31,811 bases of DNA, taken from positions 1 through 31,811 of the forward strand of contig CAYPTB010000024.1 in assembly GCA_964413535.1 (NCBI GenBank). The letters run 5' to 3'. The stretch is from CAYPTB01 sp964413535 (lineage in GTDB: Bacteria; Planctomycetota; UBA1135; GCA-002686595). Shown here in pieces: positions 26,501-31,811 of this stretch. Position 1 is the stretch's first letter; every line of letters starts with the position of its first letter. The notes beneath the pieces were generated by a model. It made no database searches, was not told the DNA's origin, and was given only the letters and a program-made list of their open reading frames with translations. The position numbers and the translations under genes are program-made.

Positions 26501-26881
26501 TTGAGGGAAGCGCTGGCCATCGGGGCGGGCGGCTTCCTCGGGGCCCTCTCACGGTGGGGACTGTCCGGGCTCGCGCACCGCTTCTACGGGGGCACGTTCC
26601 CGGTCGGAACACTGGCCGTGAACGCGCTCGGTTGTCTCGTGATGGGAGCGCTCGCCTGGTTCGTCGAGGACCGGCAGCTCTTCGGGCCCACCGCGCGCCT
26701 GTTCGTGCGCGTGGGCTTCCTCGGCTCCATGACGACCTTCTCGGCGTTCGGCTACGAGACGTTCGCGCTCCTGCGCGAGGGCGCGTGGTGGGGAGCGTTC
26801 GCGAACGTCGTCGCCAACGTGCTCCTGTGCGTCGGTTCCGTGATCGCCGGCTGGATGGGCGCGAAGGCGCTCTTCGGGTGA
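26501..26881 (+). CDS. crcB: Fluoride exporter CrcB/Fluc
   Basis: A 126-residue membrane protein of the Fluc family, which works as a dual-topology dimer to let fluoride leave the cell. Family motifs are present: IGAGGFLGALSRWGLSG, GTLAVNALGCLVMGAL (with the conserved Asn) and VGFLGSMTTFSAFGYET (the GxxTTFSTF-type phenylalanine/threonine track). Four hydrophobic helices are evident and the length matches. No ATG fits the N-terminus; the TTG at 26501 is chosen by alignment to the usual MREALxIGxGG start, and a TTG at 26486 is an alternative. It is followed directly by the DUF190 gene, whose ribosome binding site overlaps the crcB stop codon. Confidence 0.9.
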   Translation: MREALAIGAGGFLGALSRWGLSGLAHRFYGGTFPVGTLAVNALGCLVMGALAWFVEDRQLFGPTARLFVRVGFLGSMTTFSAFGYETFALLREGAWWGAFANVVANVLLCVGSVIAGWMGAKALFG

Positions 26882-26887
26882 AGGAGG
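26881..26887 (+). promoter_or_regulatory. Strong ribosome binding site overlapping the crcB stop
   Basis: AAGGAGG begins at the last base of the crcB TGA and lies 5 nt before the GTG at 26893, fixing the DUF190 start and suggesting coupled translation. Confidence 0.75.
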
Positions 26888-26892
26888 AACGC

Positions 26893-27234
26893 GTGAAGAT
26901 CGAAGGCAAGGGGTTGCTCCTGCGCATCTACGTGGGCGAATCCGATCGCTGGGAAGGCCGTCCGCTCCACGAAGCGATCGTCCTCAAGGCGCGTGAGCGC
27001 GGACTCGCGGGCGCCACCGTCCTGCGCGGGATGGCGGGCTTCGGGGCGAACAGCCGCCTGCACACGACCAAGGTCCTGCGCCTCTCCGAGGACCTCCCAC
27101 TCGTGATCGAGATCGTCGACCGCGAGGACCGCGTGCGCGCGATCCTGCCCGAGCTCGACCGCATGGTCGCGGAAGGCCTCGTCACACTCGAGAAGGTCGA
27201 CGTGATCGCGTACCGGCATGCGCCGAAGACTTGA
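26893..27234 (+). CDS. DUF190 family protein
   Basis: A 113-residue cytoplasmic protein with the PII-like fold expected for DUF190: KGLLLRIYVGESDRWEGRPL, then LHEAIVLKARERGLAGATVLRG, then the RGMAGFGANS loop, then LPLVIEIVDREDRVRAILPEL. These match the family order (first strand, helix, T-loop-like region, second strand). DUF190 genes commonly adjoin crcB. The molecular role is not settled, though a regulatory or nucleotide-sensing role like PII proteins has been suggested from the fold. The GTG start is set by AAGGAGG 5 nt upstream. Confidence 0.92.
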   Translation: MKIEGKGLLLRIYVGESDRWEGRPLHEAIVLKARERGLAGATVLRGMAGFGANSRLHTTKVLRLSEDLPLVIEIVDREDRVRAILPELDRMVAEGLVTLEKVDVIAYRHAPKT

Positions 27235-27276
27235 AGCGCGACGGATCCGGAATCGCCGCGCTCCGAGAACGCGAGC

Positions 27277-27311
27277 GTCTCCGCGGTTCGCAGGGGCGCA
27301 ACCGCGGAGAC
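27277..27311. terminator. Perfect 12-bp stem hairpin between convergent genes
   Basis: Arms 27277-27288 (GTCTCCGCGGTT) and 27300-27311 (AACCGCGGAGAC) are exact complements around an 11-nt loop. It lies between the DUF190 stop and the VWA stop, so it can serve both strands. There is no long T-tract. Confidence 0.6.
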
Positions 27312-27360
27312 ACACATGGAGTCGCGACTCGAGGAAGCCGGCCGGATGGGCCAGTGGGGC

Positions 27361-29223
27361 TCAGAAGGAGCCCGATCTCGGCGCAGCGACGAGACGCGCT
27401 CGCACGGCGTGCCGAGGATCGGCGAAGGCGCGCTGCAACAGGCTGAGCGCCTCCGCATCCGACTTCGACAGCTCGGGCAGGAGTCGTTCGGTCTCGAGCG
27501 CGAGGCCCTCGCCGGAGAGGGCCTCCGAGCGACCGCTCAGGACTTCCGCGTAGCGCGCCACGAGCGCCGTTCGCCGGAAGCCCAGGCTCGATCCCGCGAA
27601 GCTCCCGCGCGCGTCACGGGCTCGGAGTTCCTGCGCGAGCTCGAACGCGTCGTCCGAACTCGGCGCCGTCCAACGCACGCGCAGCGAAGCGAGCGGCAGG
27701 ACCGGATCGGGGCCCGTGGGCATGCGCTCGATCTCGAACAGGGCGCACACTTGGTGCCCGGCTCCCACCTCGCCGGCGTCGGCGCCGGGGTCGTCGAACT
27801 CGGCCTCGCTGAGCCTGCGGTTCTCGTAGCCGAGGAGCCGCCAGCGCACGACTTGCTCCGGATCGAACTCGACTTGCAGCTTCACGTCGCGCGCGATCGG
27901 CTCGAAGATCGCGATCAGGTCCTCCACGAAGACGCTGCGCGCCTCTTCCGCAGAGCCGAGGTAGCTGCAGATGCCGTTGCCGCGATCGGCGAGCTCCTCC
28001 AGGAGCTCGTCGCCGCACGCATCGCCGCCGACTCCGATCGTGTTGAGGTAGATGCCGCGCCGGCGGTGCTCCACGATGCTCGCGAGGATGCTTTGGGCGT
28101 CGGTGATGCCGACGTTCGCGAGGCCGTCGGAGAAGAGCACGACGCGGTTCGTGGCGCGCTCGTGGAACGCGGCGGAGGCGACCTCGTAGCCGAGCGCGAG
28201 ACCTCTTTCGACCGAGGTGCTCCCATCCGCCTCGAGCGCGTCGAGGGCTCCTTCGAGCGCCGCCAGGTTGACGGCTGAGGTCATCGGCACGGCGACGCGC
28301 GCATCCCTGGCGAAGGCGACGATCGCGAGCGCGTCGTTGGCGTCGAGCTCGGGGAGCAGCATGCGCAGGCCACGCTTCACGAGCCCGAGCCGATCCTCCG
28401 CCTCCATCGATCCCGAGGTATCGACCACGAGCGTCAGCGCGAAGGGCTTGCGCTCGTGCTCCAGCACCTCGCGGCCGCGCAGCGCGGCGCGCAGCGTCCA
28501 CAGCGACTCCCCCGGGCCGGCGAAGGGATGCGGTGCGAGCTCGAGCTCCAACGCGAACGTGTCCGCGAGCGGTGGCTCCACGTCGGGCTCGAACGCGTTC
28601 ACGAACTCCTCGACGCGCACGTTTCCCGGATTGGGAGCCTCACCTTCGCGGAGGGCCCGCATTGCGCGCGCGAAGCTCGCCGTGTCCACGTCGGCGGCGA
28701 ACGTCGCGAACCGGTACTCCGCCGTCTCGACGAACTCCCCCGTTGAGGACGCGTCTCCGCCGATTCCGCCGAACCATTCGTCCTGCGCAGCGCCCTGCAC
28801 GGGAGCTGCGCCGGTCGTGGGGCCCGAGGGCCCGGAGGGTCCGCCGCCTCCCGTTCGACAACGCTCGCCCACACCGAGGAAGAAGTCCGAGTCTCCGGTC
28901 GTCAGCGACGCGCCCGCGACGAGCCGTTCGGCCACCTGCGGCGCAGCGCCTTCGCCGGCGCCTTCCTTCCCCCGGCCGAGGCGGAAGGAGTCCGCGCCAA
29001 CGGCGAGGGACGTCGGGCCGATCGGGATCCCCGATGTCTGCTCCATGTGCGCGCCCACTGGCGGCGGAGAGTCGAGGGGTCCCTGGTAGCCGGCGTCGCG
29101 GGGGCTATCGGTGCGCGCGTTCGAATCGTCGACTCGCTGCGCGTCCTCGTCCGGCGCAGCCGCGCGGCAGGCACCGAGGAGAGCGAGCAGCAGAGCGAGC
29201 ATCCATCTTGTTCTCGTCGTCAT
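27361..29223 (-). CDS. YfbK-type von Willebrand factor A domain lipoprotein
   Basis: A 620-residue lipoprotein (lipobox LLGAC, Cys19). Residues about 20-165 are a disordered Gly/Ser/Pro-rich region that includes DSDFFLGVGE. Residues about 170-235 match the YfbK N-terminal segment (FAADVDTASFARAMRAL, VRVEEFVNAF). Residues about 260-435 are a VWA domain with an intact MIDAS: D268-T-S270-G-S272, the Thr in GSTSVERGL, and the Asp in LFSDGLANVG. Residues about 440-610 match DUF3520 (VQVEFDP-like LQVEFDPEQVVRWRLLGYEN and the HQVCALFEIE strand). MIDAS domains bind protein ligands through a divalent metal. ATG 29223 is preceded by AAGGAGG at 7 nt. It is a paralogue of the gene at 29419-31811. Confidence 0.9.
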   Translation of the reverse strand: MTTRTRWMLALLLALLGACRAAAPDEDAQRVDDSNARTDSPRDAGYQGPLDSPPPVGAHMEQTSGIPIGPTSLAVGADSFRLGRGKEGAGEGAAPQVAERLVAGASLTTGDSDFFLGVGERCRTGGGGPSGPSGPTTGAAPVQGAAQDEWFGGIGGDASSTGEFVETAEYRFATFAADVDTASFARAMRALREGEAPNPGNVRVEEFVNAFEPDVEPPLADTFALELELAPHPFAGPGESLWTLRAALRGREVLEHERKPFALTLVVDTSGSMEAEDRLGLVKRGLRMLLPELDANDALAIVAFARDARVAVPMTSAVNLAALEGALDALEADGSTSVERGLALGYEVASAAFHERATNRVVLFSDGLANVGITDAQSILASIVEHRRRGIYLNTIGVGGDACGDELLEELADRGNGICSYLGSAEEARSVFVEDLIAIFEPIARDVKLQVEFDPEQVVRWRLLGYENRRLSEAEFDDPGADAGEVGAGHQVCALFEIERMPTGPDPVLPLASLRVRWTAPSSDDAFELAQELRARDARGSFAGSSLGFRRTALVARYAEVLSGRSEALSGEGLALETERLLPELSKSDAEALSLLQRAFADPRHAVRARLVAAPRSGSF

Positions 29224-29236
29224 GAGAAGCCTCCTT

Positions 29237-29250
29237 CCGGCCGAAGCCGG
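29237..29250 (-). promoter_or_regulatory. UUCG-loop hairpin next to a ribosome binding site
   Basis: CCGGC-TTCG-GCCGG on the minus strand directly abuts the AAGGAGG ribosome binding site (29230-29236) of the VWA gene. After a GA/AA internal loop the pairing could extend into GGA of the ribosome binding site, so folding may limit translation. Confidence 0.4.
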
Positions 29251-29366
29251 TCGGAAACCTCTGACGCAAGGCGCGAGCCCTCGTGCGAACGCGTCCGCGG
29301 CGACGTCCGTATTCGTGACGGTCGAGGGTGCGTCCCGTCGCGTAACGCGGACGCAGCTCGGAGAAC

Positions 29367-29403
29367 GCGCGGGGCCCGACTCGATCGAGATCGGGACCCG
29401 CGC
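29367..29403 (-). terminator. GC-rich hairpin downstream of the second VWA gene
   Basis: Thirteen-base arms (29367-29379 and 29391-29403) pair at 12 positions. The loop contains the self-complementary CTCGATCGAG. It lies 15 bases after the stop of the 29419-31811 gene; no T-tract follows. Confidence 0.5.
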
Positions 29404-29418
29404 CTCGCACTTCTCGCG

Positions 29419-31811
29419 TTACCGCTCGTCGTCGCCGAGGTAGCCCAAGTTGCGCAGGTCGCCCTCGCGGCGGGCCTCCCCGCCACCGAGCCTCTGTCGG
29501 ATCAGATCGCGGATGCGGTCCTCGAGCACGCGGTTCTCGTCCTCGAGGCGGCGCAGGAGCTCGAGCGTTTCCGCGTCGCGACGCCCCTCGTCCTCGCGCA
29601 GGAGTTCTTCGTAGCGCGAGAGCAGGATCTCGCGCTCGCGCAGGGCGTCGATCGAGCGCAGGAGCTCGTCGTTCGAAGGCAGCGTGCGCAGCACGAGGTC
29701 GCGGCTCTTCGCCACCAGGTCCGCGAACTCGCTGAACGCGGCTCCGCCGACCTCGGGCTCGAGCCGGAGCACCTCCGCGACGAGCTCGTCCAGCGAATCG
29801 CCGCGGGCATGCACGCTGCGGCGCAGGAACTCCGCGAACTGCGCCACGAACACCGCGCGGCGGTAGCCCACGGGAGTTCCATCGAAGCTGCCGGAGGCCT
29901 GGCGCGCGAGCACGGGGTGCGCGATCTCGGTCGCCCGCTCCGGCTCCTCGGCCTGCGCGCCGTGCGGCGGCTTCCAGCGCAGCCGCACGGTCGCGAGCGC
30001 ACCGTGGTCCTCTTCGCCGCCGGACGGCACGCGCACGAGCTCGTACAACGCCGTCACCTGGTGCCCCGCGCCGACCTCGCCCGCGTCGACCGCGTCGTTG
30101 CGGAAGTCGCGGTCCGCGATCGCGCGGTTCTCGTAGCCGAGCAGCCGGTAGCTCTCGACCTGCTGCGGGTCGAACTCGACCTGCACCTTGACGTCGCGTG
30201 CGATCGCCTGGAACGCGCTCGTGAAGTTGTCGACGATCGCCCGGCGCGCCTCGCGCTCGGAGTCGACGTAGTTGCACAGGCCGTCGCCCTTGTTCGCGAG
30301 TTGCTCGAGGAAGACGTCGTTGTGGTTGCCCATCCCGACGCCGAAGCAGTTGAGGTAGATGCCTTTCGCGCGCTGCTCCTTCACGCTCTCGAGGATCCGG
30401 TTCTGGTCGGTCTGCCCGGTGTTCGCGACGCCGTCGGAGAAGAGCACGACACGGTTCGTCGTCCCCTTCGCGTGCATCGCCGCCGCCTGCGCGTAACCCA
30501 GGCGCAGGCCCGCGTCCGCGTTCGTGCTGCCGTTCGGCGACAGGCCGTGGATCGCGGACTCGATGACCGCGCGCTGGCCCGCCGACGTCGGCTTCAGCAT
30601 GAGGCGCGCGTCGTTGCTGAACGCGACGAGCGCGACCGTGTCGCGCTGGTCGAGCTCGCCGACGAGCAGCCGCAGACCGTGCTTGACGAGCTCGATGCGG
30701 TTGCCCGAGCTCATCGAGCCCGACGTGTCGACGACGAACGTCAGCGCGAGCGGCGGCCGCTCCGTGCGCTCGACCTCCTCGCCGCGCACGACGACGCGCA
30801 GCATCTCGTCGCGTTGCGCATCGCCGAAGCGGCTCGGCGCCAGCTCGAGGTCGATCGCGAACGTCGACTCGACCGGCGGCGGGACGTCGGGCCGGAACGC
30901 GTTGACGAACTCCTCGGTGCGCACCTGCTCCTTGGTCGGGACGTGCCCCTCCTCGAGATAGCGGCGCGCGAGCGCGTAGCTCTGCGTGTCGACGTCGATC
31001 GAGAACGTCGAGAGGCTGTCGAGCAGCGCCGTCTCGAACGCGTTGTCGCCCCAGTAGCGGAAGAACATCGCCGAGGGCGATTCGTGCGGGCGGCGGCGGC
31101 AGCTCTGGACGAAGCGGTCGACCAGCACGTCGCAGTCGACGAGGTAGCGGCCGCGGCCGTCGTCGTAGCGGCGCGCGTCCTTCGGCGTCCCGTCGTGCGC
31201 GGCCGCGTCGTTCGGAGCCGGCACGATCGCCTCGCGCAGCGCCTCCCCGGGCAGGCCGAGCGCGCGCAGCGTCTCGAGCTCGGGACCGGTGTTGCCCGCG
31301 AGCCAGAGCGTGTCGACGGCCTTCTCGAACTCGGCGCCGTCGTCGTCATCGGCCAGGAAGAACCCCGCCGCGGGCTTCCCGCTCACGGTCTCGGCCGCGA
31401 CGCTGTCCTCGACCCGCGGCGCCGCGCCGTGACCGAGGAAGAAGTCGTCGGATCCGCTGGACGGACCGCTCGGACCGGGAGACGACGGGGCCCCGCCCGC
31501 ACTCAATCGCCCGGGACTCCCTGGACCCGCAGCCGCGCGCGAGGCAGCGCCCGGCGCGGGCGGGTTGGAAACGCTGTCCTCGGGACCGGCGTAGGCCCCG
31601 CCTCCGACCGCCGGAGCACCCACCGGCGGCGGCGCGTCGCCCGCGCGACCCGCGCCGCGCTCCGCGCCCTTCGCGAGCTTCGCCTCGGACGGCTGCGGTG
31701 CCGGCTCGGCGGTCGGCTCCGCCATCGTCTCGGCCATCGACTCGGCCATCGACTCGGTCTCGCGCTGAGCGCGGCGCGCGCGGACCAGATCGTCCGAGCG
31801 CTTCTCCCTCG
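29419..31811 (-). CDS. YfbK-type VWA domain protein with C-terminal coiled coil, 5' end outside window
   Basis: The frame is open from 31811 to TAA at 29419-29421. An ATG at 31749 exists, but coding-like sequence (RSDDLVRARRAQRETES) continues upstream without a signal peptide, so the true start is probably beyond the edge. In order: SMAE/TMAE/EPTAEP repeats and a Pro/Gly/Ala-rich region, SDDFFLGHG (shared with the paralogue), a unique acidic insert with a CRRR patch, the YfbK N-terminal segment (FSIDVDTQSYALARRYL), a VWA domain with the MIDAS DTSGS (near 30712-30729), GSTNADAGL and LFSDGVANTG, then DUF3520 (VQVEFDPQQVESYRLLGYEN). The C-terminal about 75 residues form a heptad-like charged coiled coil (ELLRSIDALREREILLSRYE, ending LRNLGYLG). 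The gene is followed by a hairpin and then its paralogue. Confidence 0.88.
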   Translation of the reverse strand, partial: REKRSDDLVRARRAQRETESMAESMAETMAEPTAEPAPQPSEAKLAKGAERGAGRAGDAPPPVGAPAVGGGAYAGPEDSVSNPPAPGAASRAAAGPGSPGRLSAGGAPSSPGPSGPSSGSDDFFLGHGAAPRVEDSVAAETVSGKPAAGFFLADDDDGAEFEKAVDTLWLAGNTGPELETLRALGLPGEALREAIVPAPNDAAAHDGTPKDARRYDDGRGRYLVDCDVLVDRFVQSCRRRPHESPSAMFFRYWGDNAFETALLDSLSTFSIDVDTQSYALARRYLEEGHVPTKEQVRTEEFVNAFRPDVPPPVESTFAIDLELAPSRFGDAQRDEMLRVVVRGEEVERTERPPLALTFVVDTSGSMSSGNRIELVKHGLRLLVGELDQRDTVALVAFSNDARLMLKPTSAGQRAVIESAIHGLSPNGSTNADAGLRLGYAQAAAMHAKGTTNRVVLFSDGVANTGQTDQNRILESVKEQRAKGIYLNCFGVGMGNHNDVFLEQLANKGDGLCNYVDSEREARRAIVDNFTSAFQAIARDVKVQVEFDPQQVESYRLLGYENRAIADRDFRNDAVDAGEVGAGHQVTALYELVRVPSGGEEDHGALATVRLRWKPPHGAQAEEPERATEIAHPVLARQASGSFDGTPVGYRRAVFVAQFAEFLRRSVHARGDSLDELVAEVLRLEPEVGGAAFSEFADLVAKSRDLVLRTLPSNDELLRSIDALREREILLSRYEELLREDEGRRDAETLELLRRLEDENRVLEDRIRDLIRQRLGGGEARREGDLRNLGYLGDDER

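Overview
The window is a high-GC bacterial chromosome segment with densely packed genes. The gene content best fits a member of the Planctomycetota. It has several secreted or lipid-anchored alkaline-phosphatase-superfamily (sulfatase-like) proteins, one ending in the LGYV tail common in that phylum. It also has two YfbK-type von Willebrand lipoproteins, a multiheme cytochrome fused to HEAT repeats, and large secreted repeat proteins. The assignment is inference from gene families. I saw no rRNA, tRNA, CRISPR array or intact transposase.

Layout. 1-6390: two long sulfatase-like lipoproteins on the minus strand (the first runs off the left edge). Between them, on the plus strand, lie a truncated phosphodiesterase remnant and a serine beta-lactamase-like hydrolase. 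6625-8628: a secreted parallel beta-helix protein (minus). 8942-14330: two tandem paralogous surface proteins (plus), each joining FG-GAP-like calcium-loop repeats, about 17 YadA-head-like 17-residue repeats and a C-terminal S74 intramolecular chaperone. A decayed ECF sigma factor lies between them. 14679-17276: a five-heme cytochrome c lipoprotein with HEAT repeats, convergent with tryptophan 2,3-dioxygenase (17280-18389). 18697-23162: a biotin cluster, bioB, then a bioF-bioD fusion, then bioA, with a roughly 170-bp nested palindrome just upstream of the bioA ribosome binding site. 23188-26222: a tight four-gene minus-strand operon (unknown anchored protein, unknown polytopic membrane protein, DUF423 protein, DUF442-like phosphatase lipoprotein). 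26501-27234: crcB plus DUF190 (plus). 27361-31811: two VWA/DUF3520 proteins (minus), the second open at the right edge.

How the genes work together. The biotin cluster covers KAPA synthesis to biotin; steps one and three of that stretch share one polypeptide. CrcB and the DUF190 protein are probably co-translated. Much of the rest is envelope or extracytoplasmic protein: lipoproteins, secreted repeat proteins and a c-type cytochrome.

The most unusual items are the FG-GAP/YadA-repeat/S74 chimeras and the sequence block shared upstream of both copies, the palindrome in the biotin cluster, the bioF-bioD fusion, and apparent leaderless promoters (TAnnnT placed 9-11 nt before the ATG without a Shine-Dalgarno) at three unrelated genes.
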